A DNA stretch of 43,959 nt from Muribaculaceae bacterium (GCA_017940245.1 JAGAYZ010000019.1:1-43959), one strand, 5' to 3'. Positions 1-8,497 are shown, numbered from the stretch's first letter. Numbers and translations are program-made. The notes: generated from the sequence alone by a model not told the origin.

Positions 1-869
1 CGAATGAGAATGCCATGCTCGTGCGCCAGATATGCTTTGAGTTGGGCCGCTGTTGAGGGATGAATGGTACACAAGAAAAAGTTGGTGAGCGTATCACACG
101 CCTCTATGCCTTCTATTTGGTTCAACATCGAGCGTAATCGCATGGTTTCCTGCAGATAAGGTTCTAGTTGGGGAATTGCTTGGAAGGAGTGTTGCACCAA
201 CCATTTACCCGCCACCAGCGAGAGTGCGTTAATGGCCCAGGGACGATATTGACAGCGCAGCTGCTCAATAATTGAGGCCGACGCAGTCACATAACCCAGG
301 CGCAACCCGGGAACGGCATATCGCTTGGTCATGGAGTGCAACACGATGATGTTGTCACAGTCGGCCACATCGGCTGCCCGCAATAGGGGCATCATGGTAT
401 AGTCTTCGTAGGACTGATCCACCACCAGCAAGCGATGCCGGGCAGCCAGTGCCAGGACTGCGGCAGGACTCATCACCGCCCCCGTGGGATTGTTGGGATT
501 ACATAGCCAGCAAAGTGCCCCGTCGTCTTTTTCTTTATAGTCAAAGGTGCGGCAAGCGTCGGCATATTCGCTGAAGGTGGGTTGCACGACGTGGCACGTA
601 CCCCAGTGCCTGTAGGTCTGGGCGATGAGGTAAATGGCATCGACCGCGCCACTGGTAACCAACACACGATTGGCTTCAATGCCCTCTTGCCGGGCAATGA
701 GACACTCCAGCGACTGGGCCATAGGCTCGGGATAGGAGCGCATAGCAGACAGGTGCTTGCTTAAGTGGGTCTCAAGCATGCCAAGGTCGGCACGGGCATA
801 GATATTGGAACTGAAGTTCATCCTAATTCCGCTGTAACGGTACAGGTCATCGCCGTGTCCTTCAATCAT
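1..869 (-). CDS. cobD: L-threonine-O-3-phosphate decarboxylase (CobD-like), 3' end beyond the window
   Basis: A PLP-dependent class I/II aminotransferase-fold enzyme that decarboxylates threonine phosphate to aminopropanol phosphate, the lower-loop linker of cobalamin. About 289 residues are visible; the family is near 330-360, so the C-terminus lies left of base 1. The start ATG (869-867) overlaps the cobQ stop by 8 bases. Residues 1-40 hold the family N-terminus (EGHGDDLYRY, then MNFSSNIY). The motif SMTKRYAVPGLRLGY carries the expected Schiff-base lysine at about residue 182, and NPNNPTG is present. It is the last visible gene of a tightly packed corrinoid operon, which supports the assignment over histidinol-phosphate aminotransferase, its closest relative. 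Confidence 0.9.
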   Translation of the reverse strand, partial: MIEGHGDDLYRYSGIRMNFSSNIYARADLGMLETHLSKHLSAMRSYPEPMAQSLECLIARQEGIEANRVLVTSGAVDAIYLIAQTYRHWGTCHVVQPTFSEYADACRTFDYKEKDDGALCWLCNPNNPTGAVMSPAAVLALAARHRLLVVDQSYEDYTMMPLLRAADVADCDNIIVLHSMTKRYAVPGLRLGYVTASASIIEQLRCQYRPWAINALSLVAGKWLVQHSFQAIPQLEPYLQETMRLRSMLNQIEGIEACDTLTNFFLCTIHPSTAAQLKAYLAHEHGILI

Positions 870-2346
870 GATTGGTCAAGATTTTATAAATATGGTTCAT
901 ATCTACATATTCTCGCACATGGCTCGCCAGACGATCATATTGCTCTTGCTTAAACGCAACATAGTCAAATTCCTGATTACGCTGCGCCATTTTGTCGTGG
1001 TAGGGTTCCAACAGGAAATCAACAAAAGGCGCATTATCTAAAATGCCGTGCACATAGGTTCCCATACATTTCTCATTCACAATGTAGCCATCGTCACGGC
1101 CATCATCAAGATGGAGCAACGGCGACGGTTTAGCATTTCCGAATGGGCGGGTCTCTCCCTGGTGTATTTCGTAACCTGTACCGTACTGGCAAATGACCTG
1201 GCGAGTCTGTTTATCGCCGCTCATCGTAGTAGTAATAGGTAGCAATCCCAGTCCGGGAAGCCGTTCAATGTCGCCCTCCACGTGGTTAGGGTCAAGAACT
1301 TCTACACCAAGCATCTGGTAACCGCCACAGATGCCCAGCACGGTGGCACCATTGCGGTGTGCGCGCACGATAGCTTGGGCACAACCGTTGCGGCGCAACT
1401 CATACAGGTCGTGCAACGTAGACTTCGTGCCGGGCACAATGATGATGTCGGCTTTGCCCAAATCATCTGTGTTGTTGGTGTAAAACAGATGCACACGAGG
1501 GTCACGCTCCAGCGCGTCGAAGTCGGTATAATTCGACAACTGGCGCAGCATCACCACCGCTACATTAATCATTCCACGCTCGGCCTGCATGGATTTTTGC
1601 GCCAACGCCACACTATCTTCTTCCTCAATGTAAATGTCTTTATAATAAGGAACCACACCCAACACAGGCACCCCACAAATATCCTCAAGCAACCGGCGTC
1701 CGTCATCAAACAGACGCAGGTCGCCACGAAACTTGTTGATGATGATGCCCTTAATGAGTTTTCGGTCTTCGGGTGTCTGCAAAGCTATGCTACCATAGAC
1801 CGAAGCAAAAACGCCACCACGGTCTATGTCACCCACCAGAATCACATCGGCACCGGCATGGCGCGCCATGGGCATATTTACCAAATCGGTATCTCGCAAA
1901 TTGATTTCGGAGATGCTGCCGGCTCCTTCCATCACAATGGGATTGAAACGACGGGCCAGCCGGTCATAGGCAGCACACACCTCGGCCCGGAAATCGATGT
2001 CGCTGGTTCCACGACGCCAGTAGTCGTAGGCATTCTTGCTGCCTATGGGCCTCCCATGCAGCACCACCTGCGAAGTGTGGTCACTCTGAGGCTTAAGCAG
2101 CAACGGGTTCATGTCGGTATGGCAAGGCAGACAAGCGGCCTCGGCTTGCACAGCTTGCGCTCGCCCTATTTCTAGCCCATCGGGTGTGGCATAAGAGTTG
2201 AGCGCCATGTTTTGAGCCTTGAATGGTGCTGGAGCATAACCGTCTTGCTTAAAAATGCGGCAAAAGGCAGCAGCCAGCACACTTTTGCCCACGTCACTGC
2301 CCGTTCCGGCCAGCATAATGGGGTGCAATCGTTGTGGCATATTCAT
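862..2346 (-). CDS. cobQ: cobyric acid synthase CobQ
   Basis: Glutamine-dependent amidotransferase that amidates side chains b, d, e and g of adenosylcobyrinic a,c-diamide to give cobyric acid. The 494-residue length is normal. The N-terminal dethiobiotin-synthetase-like ATPase domain begins with LAGTGSDVGKSV (about 12-23). The C-terminal class I glutamine amidotransferase domain has LGICGGYQML with the nucleophile Cys at about 340 and the catalytic His in TYVHGIL at about 433. Its ATG overlaps the stop of the upstream adenosyltransferase by 4 bases (ATGA) and its stop overlaps the start of cobD by 8 bases, so translation is probably coupled. Confidence 0.96.
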   Translation of the reverse strand: MNMPQRLHPIMLAGTGSDVGKSVLAAAFCRIFKQDGYAPAPFKAQNMALNSYATPDGLEIGRAQAVQAEAACLPCHTDMNPLLLKPQSDHTSQVVLHGRPIGSKNAYDYWRRGTSDIDFRAEVCAAYDRLARRFNPIVMEGAGSISEINLRDTDLVNMPMARHAGADVILVGDIDRGGVFASVYGSIALQTPEDRKLIKGIIINKFRGDLRLFDDGRRLLEDICGVPVLGVVPYYKDIYIEEEDSVALAQKSMQAERGMINVAVVMLRQLSNYTDFDALERDPRVHLFYTNNTDDLGKADIIIVPGTKSTLHDLYELRRNGCAQAIVRAHRNGATVLGICGGYQMLGVEVLDPNHVEGDIERLPGLGLLPITTTMSGDKQTRQVICQYGTGYEIHQGETRPFGNAKPSPLLHLDDGRDDGYIVNEKCMGTYVHGILDNAPFVDFLLEPYHDKMAQRNQEFDYVAFKQEQYDRLASHVREYVDMNHIYKILTNHD

Positions 2347-2843
2347 TCTTTTGCGATGGCTAATACAAACAGATAGTCGGATAAGCGGTTCATCATCTCA
2401 AGTATGCTTTTATCGAGCGAGTGACAGGCGTTCAGTTCCCACAGTCGCCGCTCCACCGTGCGAGCCTGGGCGCGAGCCAAATGGATAAACGAGGCCAGTT
2501 GCGCCCCCCCACCCGGCACCACAAATCCTCCGGCATAGCGTGCGGCATCGATGGCTTTCTCCAGTAGCCTGGTGAGTTCAGCCGCATGAAGTGGACGTGG
2601 ATTGGTATAGCCTTCGGGTGTGGCCACATGGCTCATAATGGCCATGAGTTCCTGCTGCACACGGTAGACCAGCTGGCGGTTATCTTCATCGGCGCCCAGC
2701 ATGGAGCGCACCACTCCCAGGCAGGCGTTGAGTTGATCGATCTGGCCATTGGTCTCAATGCGCAGGTCGGTCTTCGGCACTCGCTCACCTTCCCGCAGGC
2801 TTGTCATTCCGGCATCGCCGGTTTTTGTGTAAATCTGTTTCAT
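2343..2843 (-). CDS. pduO: PduO-type ATP:cob(I)alamin adenosyltransferase
   Basis: Transfers the adenosyl group of ATP to cob(I)alamin or cobinamide to form the 5'-deoxyadenosyl cofactor. The 166-residue protein begins with IYTKTGDAGMTSL, the ATP-binding signature of the PduO/MMAB family, followed by the DxL..LNACLG helix. The later RTVERRLWEL segment and LNRLSDYLFVLA-like C-terminus (MNRLSDYLFVLA) also match. It sits between cobB and cobQ with 4-base overlaps on both sides, so it most likely serves corrinoid adenosylation inside this pathway, not a catabolic microcompartment. CobA-type and EutT-type adenosyltransferases have different signatures. Confidence 0.95.
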   Translation of the reverse strand: MKQIYTKTGDAGMTSLREGERVPKTDLRIETNGQIDQLNACLGVVRSMLGADEDNRQLVYRVQQELMAIMSHVATPEGYTNPRPLHAAELTRLLEKAIDAARYAGGFVVPGGGAQLASFIHLARAQARTVERRLWELNACHSLDKSILEMMNRLSDYLFVLAIAKE

Positions 2844-3397
2844 AGTTGATACAAATGAGTGTAACTGGCCAGCACATTTTTATAGCGAATCACAGGAGTC
2901 GCTACCGGCTCGCCTTGGGCATTGAACACTTGCGCCGCCGATGGCGGCATTGTGCCTTGAAACTGGGTGTAATGAAACTCATGCCCGCGATATTCTCGGC
3001 CATCAAGCACAAAACGGCGATAACCCAGCGACAAGTGGCGGTCGGCCTTGCGGGCTGTAATGGCATAGGGCAACACGCCACACATGGGCCACTCGCCCTC
3101 ATCGGTAACTATCTTCTCGCACAGATACATCATGCCGCCGCACTCGGCCACGATGCGGCCGCCACGTTCGGCATAGGCTTTGATGGCCTGGCGTGTGGCT
3201 TGAGCTGCGGCCAAAGCCTCAAGATGCTTCTCGGGATAACCGCCCGGCAAGTAAAGCAGCGCCACGTCGTCGAGGACGGGCACTTGTGTTTCCGGATCGA
3301 AAAACGCCACATTATCCAGTGAATCGATTACTTCTTGATAAAGGAAGGAAAACGACTCATCGTTACGGGCTATCAGAGTTCTAAGAGTTGTTTCCAT
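2840..3397 (-). pseudogene. cobB: cobyrinate a,c-diamide synthase, C-terminal glutamine amidotransferase part in a shifted frame
   Basis: Carries the amidotransferase half of CobB/CbiA: LYLPGGYPE, then AECGGMMYL with the nucleophile Cys, and the closing RGHEFHYT motif with the active-site His. It reads in the -1 frame relative to the ATPase half, with a 25-base overlap (3373-3397). The residues around the junction (LIARNDESFSFLY) match the normal start of this domain in intact family members (IARDEAFxFYY). Either the gene carries a one-base indel, or an ATG at 3397 starts a separate, translationally coupled subunit. The downstream adenosyltransferase overlaps its stop by 4 bases. The two parts joined would give about 395 residues, a little short for CbiA (usually about 430-460). 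Confidence 0.82.
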
Positions 3398-4026
3398 TCC
3401 ACGTGCTGTTCTAATAATTCCACAAGTATGTTGTTCTCGGGTTGATGCGAGAAATCCAGTCCCAGGTAACGCGAGCCCTGTTCCAGTTGCCCATGTTTAG
3501 GCAGATAACCGAGAAAAGGCACTTGCAGGTCATCGCACACCTGTCGCAACATGGCGGCATGACGCAACGAGCCTACCCGGTTGAATATCACACCACCGAA
3601 GCGCACATCATGCCTGAAATTCACAAAACCTGATATGAGCGCAGCCGTCGAATAGGCCGCACTGCGAGCATCCACAATCAGCACCACGGGAAGGTCAAGC
3701 ACAGCCGCTATTTGAGCCGACGAACCCTTGTCACGGTCATAACCATCATAGAGGCCCATCATGCCTTCCACTATGCACAAATCGGCATCATCGCCATAAC
3801 GATGATATAGCTCACGCACATGTTCGGGTGTAGCCATAAATGTGTCTAGGTTAATACTTGGACAACCGCACACTGCGGCATGAAACTTGGTGTCAATATA
3901 ATCGGGGCCGCACTTGAATGGTTGCACCTGGAGACCTTTAAAGCTAAACAATGCCATCAGCCCCCGGGCAATGGTAGTCTTACCCGAGCCACTGGTGGGC
4001 GCTCCTATGAGAAATCCGCGTGTCAT
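3373..4026 (-). pseudogene. cobB: cobyrinate a,c-diamide synthase, N-terminal ATPase part
   Basis: CobB/CbiA amidates carboxylates a and c of cobyrinic acid using glutamine and ATP. This frame holds the P-loop GAPTSGSGKTT at the N-terminus, KCGPDYID, and EGMMGLYDG, all standard for the ATPase domain. It then runs to a UGA directly after VEWKQLLEL, where intact homologues continue into the amidotransferase domain. I chose the ATG at 4026 over a TTG at 4038 because the residues from 4026 (TRGFLIGAP) align with the family start. It is first in the corrinoid operon. If the break is real, the ATPase half would lack its glutaminase unless the downstream ORF is made as a partner. Confidence 0.83.
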
Positions 4027-4035
4027 TTTACGGGA

Positions 4036-4043
4036 CAAAGTTA
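4036..4043 (-). promoter_or_regulatory. possible -7 element for the cobB operon
   Basis: Reads TAACTTTG on the minus strand, a perfect TAnnTTTG. It ends only 9 bases before the cobB ATG, and no clear TTTG lies 19-21 bases upstream. If active, the transcript would have almost no leader. Weak support. Confidence 0.3.
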
Positions 4044-4093
4044 ACTAAAAAGCACCATTCGCCGAGTCTATTTTGGCAGAAAATGCGCATATC

Positions 4094-4125
4094 TTTGAAT
4101 ATTTTAGAGAAAAGCAGTAATTTTG
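4094..4125 (+). promoter_or_regulatory. Bacteroidetes-type promoter for the cysteine desulfidase gene
   Basis: TTTG at 4094-4097 and TAATTTTG at 4118-4125 are separated by 20 bases, matching the primary sigma factor consensus of Bacteroidetes. Transcription would start near 4130, leaving a leader of about 60 bases before the ATG at 4189. Confidence 0.7.
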
Positions 4126-4188
4126 CATTAAATAATGTATTTGCGCACTTTCGGCGCACACCTAACCTTCTAAAAACATCATTACACT

Positions 4189-5499
4189 ATGATGACAGCA
4201 GAAACCAAACAGGCCATCATCGACCTTATCAAGCAACAAGTAGTGCCAGCCATAGGCTGTACAGAACCTATAGCTGTGGCCTTGTGCGTGGCAAAAGCCA
4301 CAGAACTACTAGGTTGCCGACCTGAACACATCGACTTGAGGCTCAGTGCAAATATTCTGAAGAATGCCATGGGCGTGGGTATTCCTGGGACAGGCATGGT
4401 GGGACTTCCCATTGCAATAGCACTGGGAGCACTCATCGGCAAGTCGCAATATGGACTTGAAGTGTTGCGCGACTGCAACCGCGAGGCTGTGGAAGCCGGC
4501 AAAGCATATATTGCCGAAAACCGTATTCACATCGCCCTGGAAGAAGAAGACTGCGACAAACTTTTCATCAACGTCACGGTGAGTGCCGGCGAGCATAAAG
4601 CCGAAGCACGCATCAAGTCGCACCACACCCACTTCGTGCTGCTACGAAAAGACGGCGAACAAATTCCGGTGGAACCGGGCGATGCCAAAACTGTCACCTG
4701 CGATGGACAACAGACCACTGCCCACGAAGAGACACAGGTGGAACTCACACTGCGCATGGTATTTGACTTTGCCACCGAAACCGACGTGGAAGACTTGCGC
4801 TTTATCCTCGAGGCTAAGCGACTCAACGAAGGGGCGGCCGAAGCCGGACTGCGTGAAAACTACGGCCACCAACTGGGAAAAACCATGTGCTCGCCACTGG
4901 GCAAAGGCATCATGGGCGACAGCATTTTTTCTAAGGTGCTGAGCGTGACCAGTTGCGCCTGCGATGCACGCATGGCCGGAGCCATGGTGCCGGTCATGAG
5001 CAACTCGGGCAGCGGCAATCAGGGCATTTGTGCCACACTGCCTGTGGTGGTTTTTGCCAAAGAGAATCATAACACCGAAGAGGAACTCATTCGTGCCCTC
5101 ATCATCAGCAACCTCACGGCCATCTACATCAAGCAGAGTCTAGGTGCCCTTTCGGCTTTGTGCGGCTGCGTGGTAGCCTCAACGGGATCGTCGTGCGGCA
5201 TTACCTACCTCATGGGTGGCACATTTGAGCAAATTTGCTACTCGGTCAAGAACATGGTGGCCAACCTCACCGGTATGATTTGCGATGGCGCGAAGCCATC
5301 GTGTGCACTAAAGCTCACCAGCGGCGTGAGCACCGCTGTGATGAGTGCCATGCTGGCCATGCAACACAAGTATGTCACCTCGGTCGAAGGTATTATCGAC
5401 GACGACGTGGACCGCTGCATCCACAATCTCACGGCCATCGGTTCTAAGGGCATGGATGTAACCGACCGGTTCGTGCTCGACATCATGACCCACAAGTGA
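4189..5499 (+). CDS. L-cysteine desulfidase / UPF0597 (CyuA/YhaM-like) family protein
   Basis: 436 residues, the usual length of this family, whose characterised members break L-cysteine into sulfide, ammonia and pyruvate using an oxygen-sensitive Fe-S cluster, as in the alpha part of L-serine dehydratase. The family N-terminal motif PAIGCTEP carries the conserved Cys at residue 24, and further cysteines lie in the C-terminal half (SALCGCVV, SSCGITY, MICDGAKPSC), as expected for cluster binding. GVGIPGTG and SNSGSGNQG are the other family signatures. It is monocistronic with its own promoter and is convergent to the group II intron and to the cohesin-like gene. Two in-frame ATGs (4189 and 4192) are equally possible. 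Substrate choice, cysteine versus serine, is inference. Confidence 0.88.
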   Translation: MMTAETKQAIIDLIKQQVVPAIGCTEPIAVALCVAKATELLGCRPEHIDLRLSANILKNAMGVGIPGTGMVGLPIAIALGALIGKSQYGLEVLRDCNREAVEAGKAYIAENRIHIALEEEDCDKLFINVTVSAGEHKAEARIKSHHTHFVLLRKDGEQIPVEPGDAKTVTCDGQQTTAHEETQVELTLRMVFDFATETDVEDLRFILEAKRLNEGAAEAGLRENYGHQLGKTMCSPLGKGIMGDSIFSKVLSVTSCACDARMAGAMVPVMSNSGSGNQGICATLPVVVFAKENHNTEEELIRALIISNLTAIYIKQSLGALSALCGCVVASTGSSCGITYLMGGTFEQICYSVKNMVANLTGMICDGAKPSCALKLTSGVSTAVMSAMLAMQHKYVTSVEGIIDDDVDRCIHNLTAIGSKGMDVTDRFVLDIMTHK

Positions 5500-5628
5500 G
5501 TGAGCCATTCGGGAGAGGGAAAGCGAATCGGCCAACTTGATGTGGCCCACCCTTTCCACCCACGATGTTATTCCAATCGAGTAGGTCGGGGAGCGTGAGC
5601 GTTTAGCTTGCGCTCCCTTTCCTCTCAC

Positions 5629-5660
5629 ACCACCGTACGTGCCGTTCGGCATACGGCGGT
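5629..5660 (-). ncRNA. group II intron domain V (with domain VI downstream)
   Basis: A 32-base hairpin on the minus strand: an 8-base-pair lower stem starting ACCGCCGU, a 2-base bulge, then GCC-GAAC-GGC. The CGC catalytic triad and GAAC tetraloop match the Oceanobacillus iheyensis class C intron as I remember it. The RT stop codon directly abuts it. Domain VI follows at 5589-5617 with a GGGAGCG/CGCTCCC outer stem and an unpaired A-rich loop that should hold the branch-point adenosine. Confidence 0.88.
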
Positions 5661-6941
5661 TTAATTTGTTTTCAAAGAGTGTCTAATCTCGTAGTAGTCA
5701 AGCACGCTCACTAATCCTCTGCGTAGCAGGATTTCTTTGGAAATGGCTCTGACAACGCATGTCCTGCGCACCACCCATTCGTAGCGGTCGCCACAATAGG
5801 AGGTGACTTTTGCCAGGTAGTTGTCAATGCCAAGTTTCCGCAGTCCCCACGCACGCTTTCGGGATGTCTTCCATTGCTTCCATATCACTTTACGTACCAT
5901 TGTCCGCACATGGGCGTCTATCTCCGCCATCTTGCCTTTCATGTTGGCTATAGCAAAGTAATTTATCCAGCCACGGATTGTTTGGTTCAGCTTGGTGATA
6001 CGCTTGGTCATGGAGATACTCCAGGAACGTTTGCAGAGTTTCTTCAGTGTTCGTTTAAATTTTGTCACCGAACTTTCATGCGGTCTTGTAGCCCATGTCT
6101 GTGTCTTTGGGTTCTTGTGGAAACCAAATCCGAGGTATTTCAGTTTGCTCGGACGGCACACATGGGTCTTCTCGGCGTTGACTTTCAACCCGAGTTTACG
6201 CTCTATCCATCGGGTGATGGTGTGCATTACTCGGTTGGCGCTCGCACTGCTGCGAACTGCTATCACGCAGTCATCGGCATAGCGAACCCAGTTCAGCCCA
6301 CGTCGCACAAGTTCCTTGTCCAGCTCGTTGAGCATTATATTGCTCAACAATGGCGATAGGTTTCCTCCTTGCGGCGTTCCAACTTCCGTGGCTGAGTATA
6401 TGCCGTTATCCATTACTCCCGATTTCAAATACTTGCGTATAAGGCTCTCGGTGTCCGGGTCACGGATTACTCTGCCGACATAGCTCATGAGCTTGTCTTG
6501 CGGAACGTTGTCAAAGAATTTCTCCAAGTCTATGTCCACTATCCACTCGCAGCCGTCATTGACGTACTCCAACAGTTTCAGCACGGCTTGCTCACAGCTC
6601 CGCTGAGGGCGAAAACCATAGCTGTTCTCTTGAAACTCCGACTCAAATATCGGCGTTAGAACTTGAACAATGGATTGTTGGATAACTCTGTCAACTACAC
6701 TCGGAATGCCAAGTTTACGAACGCCTCCGTTGGGCTTGGGTATCTCCACTCGTCTTACAGGCTTGGGGCGATACTCGCGCGCAAGGATTGACTGCTTGAT
6801 ACTCTCCCAATTCGTGTTCATATAGGCTCGTAGCTCCTCTAAGGACATGCCGTCTATTCCTGGCGCGCCTTTGTTCGAGATTACTCGTTCCAATGCTAAG
6901 CGAACATTGCTCTTGGTCAGTATCTGTTCAATTAGTCTCAT
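5661..6941 (-). CDS. ltrA: group II intron reverse transcriptase/maturase (class C)
   Basis: 426 residues. It binds the intron RNA, helps it splice and copies it into DNA at new sites. RT blocks run from about residue 20 to 300: GAPGIDGM (RT1), RRVEIPKPNGG (RT2), YGFRPQRSC (RT2a), DIDLEKFFDN (RT3), GTPQGGNLSPLLSNI (RT4) and the catalytic YADD at 221-224 (RT5). The maturase/thumb domain X follows (GWINYFAIANMK). The protein ends soon after, with no HNH endonuclease, which is the rule for class C maturases that rely on the lagging strand or terminator hairpins for targeting. All catalytic residues are present. A DGR or retron RT is excluded by the flanking domain V and VI. Confidence 0.96.
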   Translation of the reverse strand: MRLIEQILTKSNVRLALERVISNKGAPGIDGMSLEELRAYMNTNWESIKQSILAREYRPKPVRRVEIPKPNGGVRKLGIPSVVDRVIQQSIVQVLTPIFESEFQENSYGFRPQRSCEQAVLKLLEYVNDGCEWIVDIDLEKFFDNVPQDKLMSYVGRVIRDPDTESLIRKYLKSGVMDNGIYSATEVGTPQGGNLSPLLSNIMLNELDKELVRRGLNWVRYADDCVIAVRSSASANRVMHTITRWIERKLGLKVNAEKTHVCRPSKLKYLGFGFHKNPKTQTWATRPHESSVTKFKRTLKKLCKRSWSISMTKRITKLNQTIRGWINYFAIANMKGKMAEIDAHVRTMVRKVIWKQWKTSRKRAWGLRKLGIDNYLAKVTSYCGDRYEWVVRRTCVVRAISKEILLRRGLVSVLDYYEIRHSLKTN

Positions 6942-7444
6942 CTTCCGTCTTTCTTAATTTCCGCTTCCTTCGCTGCTTGTGCCTACCTCCTTCTATTCCG
7001 CCTCATTTACGTTTCGGCTCCTATTGTTGTCGGCTATCGCTCGGGAACATACATTTTCGATTAACGTTACAAATTATTCGGCCCTTCGCCTTGACTTGCA
7101 CGAAGTCGGCTACTTCGGCCTCTGCTGACTTCTCGGCATTCGTTGTTACTATCCTTGACAGGACTGCCGAGACCTCACGGGATAAGCCATACATCTTTCA
7201 TCGTTTACTCGCCAGATTTACGCATCAAGGTTACGGTCACCTTTGGGAACTTTGTTGTCTGTGGCCAACTTGTCCGCTTGATACGCCTTAGTATCTGATT
7301 TCTGTTCGTCAAGCCACGATTTCGCTATCGCTTCTTCTCTCCCATGCGTCGCCACATGAAACTTGCGAGTCGCTATAGGGTTCGTCGGTGACTACGCCCC
7401 AAGTGGACTTTCACCACAGATGTATAACATGCCCGTCATACCAC

Positions 7445-7477
7445 AAAAAAAGGGCGCTGAATCAGCGTCCTTTTTTT
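7445..7477. terminator. bidirectional intrinsic terminator, also the group IIC intron target
   Basis: An A7 run, a stem made of GGGCGCTGA and its near-complement TCAGCGTCC, then a T7 run, so it is a terminator in both directions. It lies 19 bases after the end of the minus-strand cohesin-like gene. Without the intron it would also lie about 100 bases after the plus-strand desulfidase gene. The intron begins within a few bases of the minus-strand T-tract. Confidence 0.85.
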
Positions 7478-7495
7478 GCATTATCGTGATGTGAA

Positions 7496-8197
7496 TTACT
7501 TCACAACCTTAGCAGTGCTCTGAGTGCCATCGGCATACTTGGTAACCACGATGTTCACACCCTGGAAAGCAGTGTCGCTCACCATACCGGCAGCGTTCAT
7601 GTACTTCACGCTGGCAACAGTCTTGGCAGCATTCACATCGCTAACTGCAGTGCTGGGATCCTCGGGAATATTAATCTTTGCAGCGCAAAGCTTCACGCGC
7701 TCCTCGGAAGTACCTACTAAGTAATCGACATTTTCATAGTCTGTATACTTGCAATATACTTTAAATTCATAATCGCCATTAGCAGCACCTTCTTTGGCTT
7801 TCACATTAAGTACAACAATTTCGCCACCAGGGTTTTCAACTTTACCATTATTAACACCAAAATAAATATAATCAGGCCAGTTTTCTGCATTATTGCAGTT
7901 GTCGCTCCAAGCAACAGTAGGGGTATTTTGACGGCCAGTGGTTACGATATCGGCACCACCATATTGATAAGTTCCATACTCATCCAATGCAGGCTCAAAT
8001 GCCTCTGGATAAGTAAGTTCAATCTGAACGTTAGTAAAGTTTCCACCTTCGGGAAGAGTCAGAGTAAGGGGCATTTCAATAAGCTGGCCAATCTGATCCT
8101 TGCTTGTAATTTCAATGTCAGGAGTGGTCAGTGTCTGTGCACTTGCACCGAGAGCTACGAATGCAGCTGCTGCAAGAAGTAAAGATTTCATCTTCAT
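7496..8197 (-). CDS. secreted protein with cohesin-like domain and C-terminal sorting-like tail
   Basis: 233 residues. A signal peptide (residues 1-20, cleavage near GASAQ) is followed by one beta-rich domain of about 150 residues. Its strand pattern (LIEMPLTLTLP, VQIELTYPEAFEP, DIVTTG, YIYFGVNN, EIVVLNVKAKEGAANGDYEF) resembles cohesin/carbohydrate-binding-2 folds. The last 50 residues (from AVSDVNAAKTVASVKY to STAKVVK) match a short tail common on secreted proteins of Prevotella and Muribaculaceae and thought to be a variant sorting domain. Two dockerin proteins are encoded 18-22 kb away. The gene stands alone, ending at a strong bidirectional terminator. The cohesin call is based on pattern only; another immunoglobulin-like adhesin domain is possible. 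Confidence 0.6.
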   Translation of the reverse strand: MKMKSLLLAAAAFVALGASAQTLTTPDIEITSKDQIGQLIEMPLTLTLPEGGNFTNVQIELTYPEAFEPALDEYGTYQYGGADIVTTGRQNTPTVAWSDNCNNAENWPDYIYFGVNNGKVENPGGEIVVLNVKAKEGAANGDYEFKVYCKYTDYENVDYLVGTSEERVKLCAAKINIPEDPSTAVSDVNAAKTVASVKYMNAAGMVSDTAFQGVNIVVTKYADGTQSTAKVVK

Positions 8198-8497
8198 AAT
8201 TTAAAAATTTTTAAATTGTTAATGATTTTGAATTGTTTATTAATTAATAGTCCGTTATTTCTTTTTAGTAGGCTTTGGTCATGATGCACTTTCATCTTAT
8301 TATCGGCTGTCTTTTAGCACATTAACCAATTAAAAGTGCAATTTTCCTCCACTTTCACCTGCAATATTACAAACAATTTTTTATTTGACAAAAAAAAATC
8401 AATATTTTCGCAACATTTTTTTGCTAATACTACGATTTTCCGTCAAACTGCTCATTATTTGAACTTGCTTCGGTCTATCTGTTACTTAATTCACAGC
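8198..8497. other. AT-rich intergenic region
   Basis: About 300 bases, very AT-rich compared with the neighbouring genes. It should hold the promoter and leader of the cohesin-like gene (minus strand) and the 3' end of the DUF3127 transcript. The 15 bases before the ATG at 8197 are almost all A and T, as is usual for Bacteroidetes start sites. I could not find a full TTTG/TAnnTTTG pair, a structured RNA or a small gene here. Confidence 0.5.

Larger units (their letters stand above)
5576..7441 (-). mobile_element. group IIC intron (bacterial class C) with its reverse transcriptase
   Basis: About 1.87 kb. On the minus strand the 5' end lies just after the T-tract of a terminator hairpin; a start at GTATGACGGGC (7441) aligns with the 5' region of known IIC introns, although canonical GUGYG would be expected, so this boundary is uncertain by a few bases. 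Domains I-III fill roughly 6942-7441. The ORF lies in domain IV. Domain V (5629-5660) and domain VI (5589-5617) follow, and the 3' end is near CUACUCGAU (5584-5576). Three features together mark class C: insertion right after a terminator, a CGC triad in domain V instead of AGC, and a maturase without an endonuclease domain. No disruption was seen, so it may be active. Confidence 0.88.

Noticed and set aside
3373-3397. Programmed frameshift joining the two cobB halves
   Set aside because: The junction has no X-XXY-YYZ heptamer in the right frame and no RF2-like CTTTGA site; a plain indel or gene fission is simpler.
3975-4000. GCCACTGG-like string near the cobB start, resembling a B12-box fragment of a cobalamin riboswitch
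   Set aside because: It lies inside the P-loop codons of cobB on the coding strand, and no riboswitch-sized leader or other conserved stretches exist upstream of the operon.
5661-6941. Reverse transcriptase as part of a diversity-generating retroelement or retron
   Set aside because: Domain V and VI directly follow the gene, the RT blocks are of maturase type, and no template/variable repeats or msr-msd structure were seen.
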